Source: Porogramme epimiltina (Eukaryota; Basidiomycota; Agaricomycetes; Polyporales; Polyporaceae). From it: DNA of 64,000 nucleotides. This document shows positions 1 through 12,510 of the stretch, one piece after another. The position numbers were made by a program, and so were the translations under genes. A model generated the notes under the pieces. The model was not told the DNA's origin and ran no database searches. It was given only the letters and a program-made list of their open reading frames with translations. Within the stretch, counting starts at the first letter, position 1. The number at the start of each line of letters is the position of its first letter. The stretch covers positions 1 through 64,000 of the forward strand of contig FTLJ01000514.1 in NCBI GenBank assembly GCA_900155495.1. The letters are read 5' to 3'.

Positions 1-963
1 TCCTATTCCTCTTGACGACCTTTGGACTGACATTTTCTTCCACAGCGGGACCCGTGGCCATCCCACAGTTCATGCTGGAGAGTCTTCGGTCGGGCGGGCA
101 GGGGCAGGACGAGCTCAGGGGAACACATGGAAGATTGGTGAGCAGGATCGCGCGCGCAGCCCTTCGCCGTTCTTATCTCGTTTTTATCCTTGCGACGGGT
201 TGCTCGCCGCCCTCCCACAATTCGCATCCGCACGCGTACTTGATGCATGTAGTCCGCACGCAAGTAGGCTGCATAACTAACAACGACTCACTTGTCGGCC
301 GAAGATACCCCCCCCCCCCGCCGTCCTGGCACGTCCAAGTCAACTTGTGAGTACGGATCTTATGGAACGCGCGATGATTGGACTGAGGTTCCCCCCCACT
401 TTTCGAACAAGACAGTACGTGCTCTCATTCAACGTCCATGACGCCCCAGAGGTGTGTTGCTTCGCTTGCGATCTGTTTGATGGCGATATTGGCGATGTCA
501 TCGTTAGCATTGTCTACGGATGAGATCTTCGCATCTATTCACCTTCTCGTGGGCGGAGGCCATCCCTCTTTTCCGTTTTCTCGCGCTTCCCGCCCCCGGC
601 TCCGACGCCCATGTCACTTTCGGTTTTCCTCGTTGCTCCATCCTCTCCTATTCTGCGCTTCACACACCCCTCTCGCTATTCCATGCCCCTCTCTTCCCAT
701 GTATACTGCGGTTTACTATATACCCTTGGGACACTTCTTTCTCGCGAGCTGCACGAATGACAGACGTCTAGGGGCGGGGAATGACACATGAATTTCTGAT
801 ACATTACATCGGAAATCCAAAGTTATGATAGAAAGATAGACAATTGCATCGTGTGAGCGAACAGCGCCCCCATAAGTCCCTAAAGCTTTGAACATGCTGC
901 AAGCAGAGTGACAACCACAAGGCTTGATCTCTTCAAGTTGATTCACGTCAGACAACTTCATTC
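1..963. other. left edge; no confident gene
   Basis: I see no gene I can support here. A short stretch at about 47-137 (+) is preceded by a pyrimidine tract ending in CAG and followed by GTGAGC. It could be one exon of a gene cut off by the window edge, but its frame has no recognisable domain. The interval also contains C runs at about 309-318 and 391-398. The right end is the 3' flank of gene A. Confidence 0.3.
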
Positions 964-3853
964 TCATGAGATCTCCTCAAACCTATTTCCTGCTTCGATG
1001 GACGCACTTCCCCGCCGCAAACAGTTCAATGTGCGGATGAGTTCGGCCTGAAGGGGCAAAAGACGTGAGAACCACACTTCTTTCCTGAAATCAACGTCAG
1101 TGGCGAATTTGTGTAAGGAACGAAGGTGCTAGTTTACCAATGGGATAACTCGTATCCGTCAATCCTCAACTCCTTATCTAGCGTCCCGTCGACGTCCGGA
1201 TCTGCGTTCAGCGACCAGTAACCCCACCCGCTTCCGTCCTCCTTCAATTCGGGATGTGGCAGGTAGTGGAAGTGTAATGGCCCATCGTAAGGAGTATCTG
1301 AGCGCATTCATTCTTCAGTATAGGGTCAGTGAGGGTAGAAGACGTTTACCACTGTCATTCTCCGACACACTTGAGACTTCGTCTACTTTAGTGATGTAGT
1401 GATTTGAGCTCACTTCGGAAACAGTCAGAGCACCGAGGACTAGAAATGTGGCCTGCGCACATACCGAGGACTAAATTGTGCAAAGGAATACGGTGCATCT
1501 GGGCGATGTCCTCTGCGTGCTCCCAGAAGAACCGATTCACATATTCGGTGTCCGGGCGATGCACGACGAGTGATTCCTCGAAAGTCCTTTCAGGGTAGCC
1601 GTGGTTCCGGTCGAGATCGAATGTCTGACTGTGACCAGTCGTGCTACAACGTCATGGACGCACTATAATCGTCACACCTATAGTACGCTCACCTGAAAAC
1701 ACCATCCGGCCACTCATGGTCCTCCTGAAACGGCTTCTCACAGTCCTTGTTTAAGCTTCTATGGTAAGCCCCTGCGCTGTTGGTATGTGCATCGAGAAGA
1801 TTGTCAAGGTGTCCGAGGCACACGAACCGCTCCTCCGCGCCGTCTCGCTCTATGTATCCATACTCTCCGGGTTTTGCTGTCGTGTCCGCGTCAAATAGGG
1901 CAACCGACCACAATTGCCCCGCTGGCGAGCGGGTAAGCTTGTCGATATAATTGGAAAGCGAGTTGTCCTCATGATTAGACTGGATGACAGAGAGGAGCTG
2001 TGCCACCGGTGAAGTGTCACGATTATCAATGCCTTGAGCACAGTGAATATCAGCACCTGTCTCATTTCACAACATTTAATACCATAGAATGGAACCTACT
2101 CATGATTCCTCCTGGCCGTTCGTATCCATGCGCCTAATGTATTCTCATTAGCATCTATTATGTATTGATCGGCGTTCGGGAAAGGACGCTTTATACCTCA
2201 TTGAATATACCGGTTACCCAGTTTTCAATGCATCCCTTGCTAGCGCGAGAAAAGTCTGAGGCATCGAGTAGAAGACGGCCCTCCGCATTGAGTGACGCTG
2301 AGGGCAGGCAGCTACCATGGTGGTGATGCCTAATTATACTCTTAGGCTTGATACGAGGTCAGCAACTCCCTAAATAAACAAGGATGTTAGACAATGTACT
2401 CACATTGAACACAGGTATACCCGAACGCTGGGCGAACTCGAACGCGCTCTATGTGCATCAAGCGCAAGTTTTACCCGGAGGTCCAAACGCGAAACTCTGC
2501 AATTGACTTACCCAGAAGTCCACGGTCTACGAATAGGTTAGAAAATACGGCGTGGGGGCAGGGTTAGTGACGTACATGTGTGAGCCAATACTTGACGAGG
2601 TTTATACCCTTTGCATCCAGAAAGTGGGGGAGTAGAGGTATGGTTCCTGCACTCAATACGTTAGGAACGTGTTTGGCACGGGAAGCGTGTGCGACATACC
2701 AGCCTCAATGACGTAGAATGGATGCTCGACAGATGGGTGGGACCTTCCAATAACTTGGGCCAAATTCGGGTGGACTCCATGTCTGTGAACCGTTTAGAGA
2801 GATGCCCGAGAGAGAGCACCTGGAGGATATTTACGTGCCTATTGGGGTTGTAAACCAGCAGGGAACCGATATCTACCTAGGGACCACGATTGAATACGAA
2901 AGACACGATGCGGCGTATTATCGGACTTACGTTTCGAGAAGACACCCGATTCCGAACTTCGCGGACACGAACGACGCGGCCCCCGATCTTGGCACGGTAC
3001 TCGTCTCCTTCGTATTCGTCGCGGATGTAACACGCTCCGCGCTGGCCAATTATCTCGATATCACACCAGCGGTAGAGTCGCACCTTCGTTGCCAACTGTC
3101 AAGATTCCACTACCGCGAGCTAGCTCAAATGGCGTACCTGTAGTTGCTCATCGTACCTTGCTTGCTTTTCGAGGTGTATCTTCATGGTCTTCACTTCTTT
3201 ATCGAGTGTCACAAGACATGCTGTCTTCCAGTGCGTTAAATGCATTAGTGAGGTGGCGTGGGAGAGAAGGCACTCATGTGCTGTACCTACATCGAAGCTA
3301 CGCCGTGAATCGTCTAGCTCCTGAATACACCTTGATATTGTGGACGTAATTTTGCTGTGGTGTATGAACCGAGATAAGCGTGATCGACGGAGCTCGTAGT
3401 CAACGTCTCTTTGAATGAGTGCAATAGATCTTGGAATGTCACCATGGCCATCAGCCAAGTATTGTGTGGTTGGATAAGGGAAGTACTTACTTCTCCAAGA
3501 GGCGAAGGTTCTCGATCATCGCAGGACTAACTGAGTCAGGGTCCGCGAAAATACGAGCCGTGATATGCTCCAGGAGATCCGTCGTCCTCTGTCCGAGCAG
3601 AATGCACTCCTCCTTGCTCTCATGAACTTTCTGTGACGAGAATGAGAACAAGAGTCGACTCGCTCGATGGGCTAAATATCCACACCTGTAGGGTCTCGGC
3701 GAGGCCGAGAGCAGCGCTAGCGATAATGCTCAAGAGAGGGACAGAGGAGATGGCGTCTGATGTTGCTTTGACGACCTTGAGAGCGCTGATGACGATACCC
3801 AGGGTGTCGCTAGAGGAAGACTTCCTCTTCCGTGTAAGGGCCCGGGGGACCAT
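964..3853 (-). CDS. gene A: MLKL-NTD-like / pseudokinase-like protein
   Basis: Multi-exon gene, roughly 650-720 residues when spliced. Exon 1 (3686-3853, 56 codons) begins MVPRALTRKR and carries an amphipathic helix with the motif KATSDAISSVPLLSI and ending LGLAETLQ. Exon 2 is 3491-3630 (140 nt, same length as in B) and exon 3 is 3291-3408. Together they resemble the four-helix MLKL-NTD/HeLo-like domain of fungi. Next comes a region I align to a kinase: YRAKIGGRVVRVRE (beta2-beta3, Lys replaced by Arg), HPNLAQVIG (the usual HPNIVxLxG), FYVIEAG (hinge), then HGSCLPSASLNAEGRLLLD where HRD, the following Lys and Asn, and DFG are all lost. The C-terminal part has GEYGYIERDG, FVCLGHLDNLL, HFHYLPHPEL and a last exon ending RFEEIS. 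The stop at 964 is supported because B ends with the same RF-x-EIS. Family assignment is inference; the paralogy is directly visible. Confidence 0.75.
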
Positions 3854-5842
3854 GCTGATCTATTGCCGAAGGCGAAGACTAAGCTTGGAAGGGGCGAGAG
3901 AGCTGACAGAGTATGATGGAGAGCTCGAGTAAAGGGGATGAATAGGACGCATGCCCACCAAGTTATATATGCCCTGCGGGGCGTGGCTCTCGGGTAGTAA
4001 CGGGACCATGCTCGGGCTGACAAACGTGTCAGGGTCGTAAAGAGGCGTCTGAGGTCCTGAGGGAAAACTCCGTTCGGAATTGTGTGAGTCAGATGATATG
4101 AAGCCGCAGTGAAGTGTGTTCTACCTGGTGCAAATTTTACATCCTTGTAGAAAGTAGTCTTTACCATTAGGAACGGCAAAGCACCCTGATGTATCATCCA
4201 TGGGGGGAGCTATGGCTGCATGCAGTCAGAAAAAGAAAGTCAGAATATAGGCTGAGCAAATATATGAAACTACACAGCCCCACCAGGAAGAGCTTACGCG
4301 TACGCCGTGCTGCTACCGATACAATACGGCGCTGCGTGAAGCCCACCCTAGCACCGCTGATTGCTTAGGGGCAGTGGCCCTTGAGTTCAAAGCTATGTAG
4401 AGCGGCTGTGCCGGCCTTCATGGGCATGGGATAGGCGTGGGAGACCTTTGAGGGAAGTTCCACCTCATCCGACAGTCCATGGGGTTCACAGCACATGCTG
4501 TGCAGTAGCCAATGACTCAGGCGCAGATACCAACTTGAACAATACCCCAAGGAGCTGTGCTATTGCATAGGTGGGCTTCCCTATCGTCGTGAACAGCAAC
4601 GATCGCCAAGCTATTGATTAGGTGATCAGAGGTGCGGTATATAATTGAAGCAGGCTTACCACTAATGATATTGGGGCCAGGCTCAAAAGCGAAGGCAAGT
4701 TGGTCCTTGGACCAAGATTTCGCCGGATGGCTAGAGTTCTCCAAGGTGAGCCGACCAGGAGCACATTCAAACAATCAAAAAATACTCAGCTAGTACTATA
4801 ATGGTTGTAACCGTCCAATATCCAACATCATTGTGTTCAATCACGGCAGACTGTCCCTCGATGACGTGCAACAAGCGCCACGCAGGGCCTTTTCACGTGA
4901 CTACATCGGCACCCCAAGTTCTTCTGCCGACGGCGGTATGTCGCCTGAGACTCGAGAGGCTGTTCGTGTCCACTGTCTTCTACCATTCATCGGCCTATCG
5001 GTGAGCCCGCTGCGTGGATTCTTTCCTGCCCTAGTCTATCGCATGCATAGGTATGGCATCTAGCATGACTATAAATGGTAAGTGGCATGTCGTGGCCGCA
5101 CTCGGGCCGAACAGGCTCCGGAGGTTGAGCAACGACAAGCGCCCGGCCCATCACGAATCTTTTCAGGACTGTCGACATTGACAGCGGCCTTCTTCCAAGC
5201 TCGACGTTCTGTGCCCAAGTGCCACCGCAGTCCTACGGGACAGCGCAGCACGATAATGATAGTCTGAGCACGTCGAGCTATGCTTAGCAACCGTCGGTCG
5301 ATGCCCGAGGCGCAAAGAACCAATCCTCAAAACGGTACGTCAGCTTTGTCGGTTGGATTTACCGCATAGTAGCGAGTAAAGGTATCAATCAGCCATAGAT
5401 ACAAGGTTCCTAACGAAACGTAGCTACAGATGGTCTGTTTTCTTGTGCCGCTGTCGCCACAGGGCCGACATTGCAGCGCTGGTACCGCGTCTCTGCTAAA
5501 TTGATTAAAGTGAGTCATGTTTTGCCCACTGCTCAGCGATCTTCAAAGCCAGTTGCAACGAGCTTTTATGGTACTATGTAGCATGGTTCTGGACTACATA
5601 GGTCCACTCTGGAACGAAACGGCATGCCAGGGGGTTCTATAGATACTCCCACGATGTTGACAGCATTCAATCACAGGCTGTGTTCCTTAAACGTCTGTCT
5701 TACTTGATCCCTGAGCAACAATTACTCTTATCATCGACCTACCTTGAGTCTCCTCTTGATTCACAGTATCTTTCTCTCTGCCGGGAGATCCTCGAACACT
5801 CCCTCGTTACCGCATCCATCTGAGCCGTACTGGAGCCTTGCC
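3854..5842. other. intergenic region between divergent genes A and B
   Basis: About 2 kb separates the 5' ends of A and B, which point away from each other, so their promoters must lie here. The longest plausible coding stretch is a minus-strand 85-codon frame at 4517-4774 containing FEPGPNIISGKPASIIYRT. It has no recognised domain and no paralog in the window. I make no gene call. Confidence 0.4.
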
Positions 5843-8776
5843 ATGATTCATCGGTTTCGTCTAATCACGAAATCATTGCCTAGTGACAAACTGGCGATCC
5901 TCGTCGGGGCCCTCAAGGTCGCAAAATCTACGTCTGACGCACTGTCCGCCACTCCGCTTCTAGGAATAGTCGCTGGTACCATCCTAGGCATCGTGGAGAC
6001 GTTGCAGGTAAGTGCGTCGCGCACAAAGACCCTATAACTCACAATGCTCACACTTGGTACAGACGATGCACGGGAACAAAGAGCAGTGTGTACAGCTCGT
6101 AAGGAGGGCTACAGAGCTGCTGGAGCATGTCAATATTTGCGTCGGACTAGATCACGACTCAGTTAGCCCCGGGATGAACGACAATCTTCGTCAGCTATGT
6201 AGGTGCGTAGCTACAGGACCCTCCCCGGTGCGGGGTCATCTTGACAAAGGGTCTCGCTCAGCTCGCTCGCCCCTATAAGGCGGGACCTCGAAATAGAGTG
6301 CCAGCGTTCGCGCCTCTATCAATTTACGCACCAAGCCTCTATAACTTCCACAATATCAAGATGTATACAAGAGCTTGACGATGCGTGGCGGAGATTTGAC
6401 GTGAGTATAGACTCGTCGCTGCATGCATACTCCACGGCAGTGTCTCAGGTTATTCCTTCGATAGATCTCGTGTCTAGTGACTATTGATAAGCAAATGAAG
6501 GCTCTAAAGAGGAGGGCAGACGGTCAAGCGAAGTACGACGACACATTCCAAGTAAGATTACGTGAGCTACGCATGAAAACTAATCTGACACGTCACGATG
6601 CAGGTGAGGTTGTACCGCTGGTGCGAACTCGAGATTACGGAGCATAGTGGAACATGTCGAATTCTCGGAAACTACGAGGCAGACGAGTACCGCGCGAAGC
6701 TCAAAGGTCGATCCGTGCGAGTGCGTCAATTTCGGAACGATGTCAGCACACAAAAGGTTAGTAGTTCCGCGCTCTATGAAAGCGATGTTGCATAACAATG
6801 CTCACAAAGGGTACTCTGTATAGCCGGAGTTCTCGTCTTTACTTGTGTACAACCCAAATAAGTACGCTCAGACACCCCGATACCCTGGGGCTTTCTCACG
6901 CATTATTTAGATACGGTTACCAAACAAACATCGCCCAAGTTCTCGGCATATCACATTCGTTCATTGAGAAACCATTTTATGTGGTAGAGTGTGGTAGGTC
7001 ATTTGTTGTGTCGCCGGCCCCGATGGCACGCTTTGACAAATATGACTCAGGAACGACGTCCCTTCTGCACAATTTTCTCAACATCGATGGCGTGCCCCTT
7101 GTTATACACTGGTTCACACATGTGAGTCAACAACATCGTGATCACCGCATCAACTAATTCTGACTGTTGCTCAGGTGGCAGAGTTCTGGGTACACTTGTT
7201 CATGAATTTTACGTGCGCCACTGAGAACTCATCTGCTCCTGCATGGTAGAGTGCATACATGTTCGCGCGACGCTCCGAAATCCCGGTGTTCGACGTGAGT
7301 CTCCGAGTCAGCAACACATATGGCCCCTCTGACGACGTGCACGTGACTACACTGCAGGGGAAGAAAGGCGTGTGGCATCATGACGAGGGCACATGTCTCT
7401 CATCGGCATCGCTCAGTGCCCATGGTCGCCTTTTGCTCGACGCTTCTGATCTCTACCACGCCGATGTGATATGCATCCAGAGCTGTATCAGCCGGCTACA
7501 CAACGAAGTAAGGAGTTTGATCAGAGGTCCGCAGGAGACCGAGTCACTGACACCCTGCCGGGACAGGCACGCGGGGATACAACTAGCGTCGGTATAGGTA
7601 AGTATTTCATGTATTTGTGACAATCATCCCTGATCGGTTCTGCTAGGTTATGGGTTTGATATCAAGGAGGACGACATTGCGACTGTGAACCACCTACTCG
7701 CAGTACTTCGTTCGAAACCTCAATCTAGCGTAGTCAAACGCCACATCGATAAATTTATGAACTCGCCAGCGGGATGGTTGTGGTCGAGCAATATAGCCTA
7801 CATCCGACCAGGCGCACCGGCGAAAGTGGGAGATTTCGGATACTTCGACCGCGGAGTGACTGGGGAACATTTTGTATGCCTAGGTCGACTCCAGGATCTT
7901 CTGGGGTCTTCTACGCGAACCACGTTCGCTGCACACTGCACCGAGACTCAAGCCGGCGCCACGCCGTGGCGAGATATACAAGAATGGCCGGACGATACAT
8001 TCAGGTGAGCCAGAGAGAGACGGTCGATGCATTGCTACTAGTAATATAAAGAGAGATTTATTCTCATCACTATTCATAGTCACCGATTTACCCTGGACAA
8101 AAACGCAATGTGTTCCGAGGTTGATTCAGAGCTCTCAATCTTGTTACATGAAACGGGGTTCAAACACGACCAGTGGTTCTTCTGGGAGCACGCAGAAGAC
8201 ATAGCACAGCGACACCATATCCCTCTCAATGAGTTGATCCTGGGTACGTGAATACTACGCAGCACTCGTGACTTACTCCCTCACGTTGCTGACGTATTTT
8301 AAGTAACGGAACATCGATATTACGCCAAGGTCAAGTCCGTTGATCCCCCGAAGTCTATCAGCGATTTAGGCTCTGAAACCGGAGCCAGCAATTCCTGTGA
8401 GTCTTTATAGGCCCTCGTCAGCCACCTGTCTTTCATTCATGTCTATCTTCAGGCATTTTCGGACATAATGAGTTGTATTTTCACTATTTACCGATCTTGG
8501 ACTCAGGCGAGGATCGAAACCCATGGGGGTACTGGTCGCTCACCGACGACCCAAGAGGACCCCGTCGGGATGAGTTGAATGTTGCCGGTATAGGGCTACA
8601 CCATTGGTACGACCCCAAGTTCTTGACACCACTCATGCTCACCCTACGGGTGTAGGAAGCGTATGGGGTATTCGCACCTTCCTCTGCTGCAAGCGGAGAT
8701 CCTTCGTACAATGAATCGTCTGCGGCGAGGAGAGATACTCCTGTGGAGCGAAAGTCGGTTTCAAGAGATATCGTGA
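5843..8776 (+). CDS. gene B: MLKL-NTD-like / pseudokinase-like protein
   Basis: Paralog of A and D on the opposite strand. Exon 1 is 5843-6007 (55 codons, start MIHRFRLITK, motif KSTSDALSATPLLGIV, end GIVETLQ, donor GTAAGT). Exon 2 is 6063-6202 (140 nt) and exon 3 is 6280-6400 with CIQELDDAWRRFD. An exon at 6604-6756 carries LYRWCELEI and YRAKLKGRSVRVRQ. Further exons encode NIAQVLGISHSFIEKPFYV, LLHNFLNIDGVPLVIHW, CLSSASLSAHGRLLLDASD, then GDFGYFDRG with HFVCLGRLQDLL (about 7685-8006), WFFWEHAEDIAQRHHIPLN, and ELYFHYLPILDSGED. The penultimate exon ends at CATTG|GTACGA. The last exon starts after GTGTAG and encodes LPLLQAEILRTMNRLRRGE, ending RFQEIS at 8776. The phase of this last splice (TG|G) is identical in A, and D also splices here in the same phase. 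The 3' end faces E1 194 bp away. No frameshift seen, so probably functional. Confidence 0.75.
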
Positions 8777-8969
8777 CGTCCATTAACATGCCTGCAGTTT
8801 CCATGATGTGGTATGAGCTCCAGAGAGACGACCTATGTTACCAGTGTAAAGGAAGATATGGACTCGTGATAGGAGAATGAGGCTACTTTCAAAACAGTCC
8901 AACACCAAAGCGACCAAGACAATAGTTCTACAACGATCATTGTCAAAATAATCCTCCGGTCTTTCTAAA

Positions 8970-10240
8970 TCACTTTGGACCTGTGATCGGCTTCGGTTTT
9001 ATGACACCAGTGCCAGTGGGGCGTTTAATGGGAGCTTTGGGCTTCCATTCGGCCTCGGACATGTCCTCTTCATCGTCATCTTCCCTGTCTCCCCCATTTA
9101 CGACAGACGTTTCGAGACCGTCATCGTAGGGCGCAAGGGGTGGTCGGGCTTCTAGGCCTTTGATAGAGTCAAGGATACTGTAAGGTATCATTAGGAGCTT
9201 TTAAGGCCACGTCAAACTCAAACGTACAGTGGGCTAGCAAGGGCTCCTTTCACGTTAGGCGCAACATCGGTCTGAATTTGCGTAGCAACTAGTAGAGTGC
9301 CGCACGCCGGGTATTCCCCCTTCGCTGGTGTGCATACAACCTTGGCGGGTGTGGTACCATTAACCCTACAAGCGAGATGATAGTTAGCAGTGTGATATGA
9401 GCCAAATAATTACGTACGCGAGGGGAATGCCGGTGCCTGAGAGCACACTGTCAACTTGTTCGACATCGGGAGGGAGCGCTCCTTGGGATGTAGCGATGTC
9501 TTCCGACGATCGAGAAGTGTCTGGATAGATGCTCATGGTATCCAGGAAGGATGCTGAGGACGTTTGGGGTGGAAACTTGGTGTCGTGAGTCTCGAGGAAC
9601 CTCACACACCGTGTTCTTATACGGCACTCTCGGACGGCCTCTCTGAATCCCTGGTACCCTAGACCCTATGCCGGTGCACACCGCTCTCTCAAAATAACTT
9701 CATACCAGTCCATGCACTGCCAATAGCACACTAATATGGTTGTACCTGGGTTCGAAAGCATTATGGGGTACTCGGTTATCGACCAGCCTTCAGCGTCGAG
9801 TGTCGACGACATGCGAGCCAGACGAGGATTTACCGTTGATGTAGAACGGAGGCTCTAGAAGTCTCACTATGCCCCTCTAGATCTTCAGTTCTTGTACCAC
9901 AAGTTCAACAATCTTTCATAAATTAATGAAATGTGACGAAGGACTATATACCGACAATATCATGTTGAAAATATTAAGGTTGCGAGGAGGTCAGCGTTTT
10001 GGGAGGTCGTGGCCGCACTGCCTATAGCATACACGCGGTGTGCGCTCCGCTATGCAATGTAGAGGCGGGGCCCATCGATGAAAGCGCATCTGCGACGCTT
10101 GCCTCGAGGGCCCACAAAGCAGGTTCTACGAAGTGCTTACCCGGACATCTCCCAGATACAGGTAGATGCATGACTTCAGCAGCGTCTCTACATCCCAATA
10201 CCCGAGTGAATGTACAGCCAAATGGTATTCTCCACCAATC
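8970..10240 (-). CDS. gene E1: unrecognised disordered protein, paralog of E2
   Basis: I do not recognise this protein. The 3' half is supported by comparison with E2: the last exon 8970-9177 encodes ILDSIKGLEARPPL, an acidic stretch (GDREDDDEEDMSEAEWKPK) and a Lys/Pro tail ending ITGPK. The exon before it encodes AVNGTTPAKVVCTPAKGEY and ends ALASPL. The one before that (about 9423-9605) encodes FLDTMSIYPDTSRSSEDIA. Splice phases match E2 at both junctions. The protein is rich in Ser, Thr, Pro and acidic residues and has no visible fold. The 5' end is uncertain: an upstream stretch at about 10160-10240 containing YLYLGDV is similar in position to an E2 exon. The gene runs tail-to-tail with B. 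Confidence 0.5.
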
Positions 10241-11035
10241 ATCCTCCTTCTCGCCTCCTTTCCAGGAAAATTATGTTATCATGCCCCCGATCCACCGGCG
10301 GTCTGCTCAGCCTCAGCTTCTCCGATGGAAACGATCCTGTTGGTGTTTTATGCATGCAATGGCACTGCAGACTGTCTTCTTTATGGATGGGGTGGAACGC
10401 CGATGTCTCGGCATACTAGTATCAGAACCCGCCGGCGGTGTTGTGGACTGGTGTTCCATTTGAGCATCCACCGCGGCATGCTGACGTACAGGATCCAGTA
10501 AGCCAGAGCTCCTTAATATTGCATCTGAGGGGCCAGCCTGTAGTGACATGACTGTATGTATGAGTTGAAGTAGGACGGGCTGAAGAAGGAGATAATAAAA
10601 GACAAAACTCGAAGGCAGAGTGCGATCGCACTCCAGACATCATCAATATTCAAAGGCCCGGATGGCATAACGCTCGCTCACGTGATGACTCTTCTCGTAC
10701 GCGCCCCAATACGGAGTTAAAAATGACTCTGGTACCTTATACCTTAGGTTCAATGAACTCCATTGAGTGAGGCTCGCGCATCTTTCTGTGCTTGAGTTAA
10801 GTAGTGTGTACGGACTGTGAACTTGACGATGTACGAAGATATCAGCTTCTACCTAAGCTTGGACTGGCGGCGTCCTGCGGGCGGCCTGCGGACGGGTTTA
10901 CTACTATGCGGCGATGCCGCCCCTTCAAATTGCATACTCAAGGAGAGATTACAATAAACGGATTAGAGGTATCCCCAAGATAAGTTGACACATTCATGAC
11001 GGTTACAGTGCTAACGCCACCACTACACATGCCTT
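10241..11035. other. spacer between E1 and C1, paralogous to 13.75-14.6 kb
   Basis: No intact gene. Blocks of this interval align by eye with the interval upstream of E2: the CTCAGCCTCAGCTTCTCCGATG segment near 10308 matches a similar segment near 13790, and TATCAGAACC near 10428 matches one near 13893. This supports duplication of a whole block. The interval presumably contains the 5' exons and promoter of E1. Confidence 0.45.
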
Positions 11036-11107
11036 CTCTCCCTTCAGGTGCAAGTCTTCAGAACCATGGACCGTTTGAGAAGGAGAGATATAAAACTTAA
11101 AGTGTAG
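11036..11107 (+). pseudogene. orphan last exon of the A/B/D family
   Basis: An open stretch in plus orientation encodes LSLQVQVFRTMDRLRRRDI and ends with TAG at 11105-11107. It matches the terminal exon of B (LPLLQAEILRTMNRLRRGE) and of C2 (LPPLQAEILRTMSHLRRED). No recognisable upstream exons of the family precede it, so it is a relic. The corresponding place in the second block (about 14570-14620) is even more decayed. Confidence 0.55.
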
Positions 11108-11379
11108 AGTGCACGAAGTAATAGAAGGACGTTTCTAAAAGCGGAGATAGCATTTGAGACTCGTTCCCTCGACCCACTGTTATATCTTATTTTATACGAG
11201 TCGCTGAGATTTTCATGCATTCCTTTTACGTGTTCCCTGCTGTGACATTATATTATGTTCGAGGGGTACACAGAATCCTCATGTATTCTTGCCTACAGAA
11301 ATTTCGTGAGAGTGGTCCCACATTCTAGAGACTCTCGGAGTTTTGTAGGTAGACACAGTTAAGGTTCCCAAACAACATC
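11108..11379. other. short spacer before C1
   Basis: No gene seen. Its sequence around 11255-11340 resembles the 3' flank of D around 14805-14880, consistent with being the downstream region of truncated copy C1. Confidence 0.35.
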
Positions 11380-11705
11380 AAGTCATAGTCCCTCTCCGCA
11401 AAGCGTTCGACGTGAGCAGTATCTCCGCTTGAAAGAGGGGGGAAATACAAATAGGTAGTAAATTTCCTGCGAGCCCAGCCAGTCAGCTCCGCCCATCAAA
11501 TATACTCTCGTATATACCTCTGGTACAGCACTAGCCCTTCGTGCGTCCAACTTATATGCCCCGATGGCGGAGACGCTTGAAGGTTAGGATCAGTTGACCA
11601 ATATCCCCATGGTCGTTAATCCTCTCAGGCTCCCGATTCGAGCAGGGGCAAGTAGTAGAAGTATAGCTTCCCAGGTACAATGTCTGTGCACCTAGGGGAA
11701 GGCTC
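11380..11705 (-). pseudogene. C1: truncated 3' end of an A/B/D family gene
   Basis: Reads on the minus strand as the last two exons of a D-like gene: YFYYLPLLESG with the downstream NDHGDIGQLIL frame, then KFTTYLYFPPL. Relative to D the final exon has extra bases after the run of C residues, which breaks the QSEIL frame. Everything 5' of the penultimate exon is missing and is replaced at 11706 by the palindromic junction with C2. Nucleotide similarity to D continues through the intron (shared CCAGCCAGTCAG segment), so C1 and D derive from the same position in the duplicated block. Confidence 0.7.
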
Positions 11706-11729
11706 AGTGCTATTTCATGAAATAGCACT
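11706..11729. repeat. perfect 24-bp palindrome at the C1/C2 junction
   Basis: The left arm AGTGCTATTTCA is followed without a spacer by its exact reverse complement TGAAATAGCACT. It sits exactly where minus-strand C1 stops and plus-strand C2 begins, that is at the joint of the two duplicated blocks. Confidence 0.9.
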
Positions 11730-12282
11730 CGAAAGCGTCCAATCGTTCTTCTGGGAGCATGCAGAGAGTATTGCGCCGACACATCATCTGTTCTTGCACG
11801 AGTTGGTACTTGGTATGTATAAGTGGCGCATAGTATAGGTCCTGCACATTGCTAACCATTGTGCAAGTCTCTGAAAGCATATATTGTGCGAAGGCGGAAG
11901 TAGTGTAGAGCGTGTCAAGCATGGCCTACGGTGAGCTTCTCAGTTTAAAACTTCCTTAGACGTTCGTAATGCATTGATTGCAGTCACCAGACACTCATCG
12001 CATGCCGCTGTACTTCAATTACTTGCCAGGATTCGAAGTTGTGGGCGACACTAGCTCACGGGGCTACCGGTCTCGCAATGCAACTCCCCCGTCAGATAAG
12101 CTAATTATCCCAGGCTTGAGGTTGCGCAATTGGCGAGCGTACTATGAATTATTGGAAATCATGTTTATTTGAAACCCACTCCAAGGAAAGTGCTTTCGTA
12201 TTCAAACCTTCCACCCCTTCAGGCGGAGATTCTCCGTACCATGAGCCATCTGAGAAGAGAAGACATACGTGCACGTGCTTGA
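11730..12282 (+). pseudogene. C2: truncated 3' part of an A/B/D family gene
   Basis: Begins inside an internal exon with SFFWEHAESIAPTHHLFLH (compare B: WFFWEHAEDIAQRHHIPLN). It continues into an exon equivalent to B's VTEHRYYAKVKSV that here hits an in-frame TAG (…CAKAEVV stop). Then comes LYFNYLPGFEVVGD and the terminal exon KVLSYSNLPPLQAEILRTM, which ends at 12282. The splice donor of the penultimate exon has changed from GT to GC (TTG|GCGAGC). All N-terminal and pseudokinase exons are absent. This is a pseudogene that still keeps the tail-to-tail arrangement with E2, as B does with E1. Confidence 0.75.
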
Positions 12283-12510
12283 AGAGGGTCCTAGTGTGGA
12301 TATACGTACCGTAGGTGGGGATGGTTATAGTGGATAGGAACCTAGTCAAAATAGCCAACAACCTATGGGTATACATCGAAACGGTCGTCCAGGCAGTATT
12401 TCGATCATACATGAGTATAAGATGTCCGCAGACAAATCTTCTTGGAGACACATCCTAGTCCGAAGAAATGTACGGTTCGCTATGGAAACCCCCATAATTT
12501 GACTCCGCCT
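12283..12510. other. tail-to-tail spacer C2/E2
   Basis: Short convergent intergenic spacer (228 bp), comparable in size to the B/E1 spacer of 193 bp. Nothing else seen. Confidence 0.4.

Noticed and set aside
438..791. 117-codon plus-strand frame
   Set aside because: Starts with a signal-peptide-like stretch but becomes pyrimidine-rich low complexity; a second frame overlaps it equally well; no homolog recognised.
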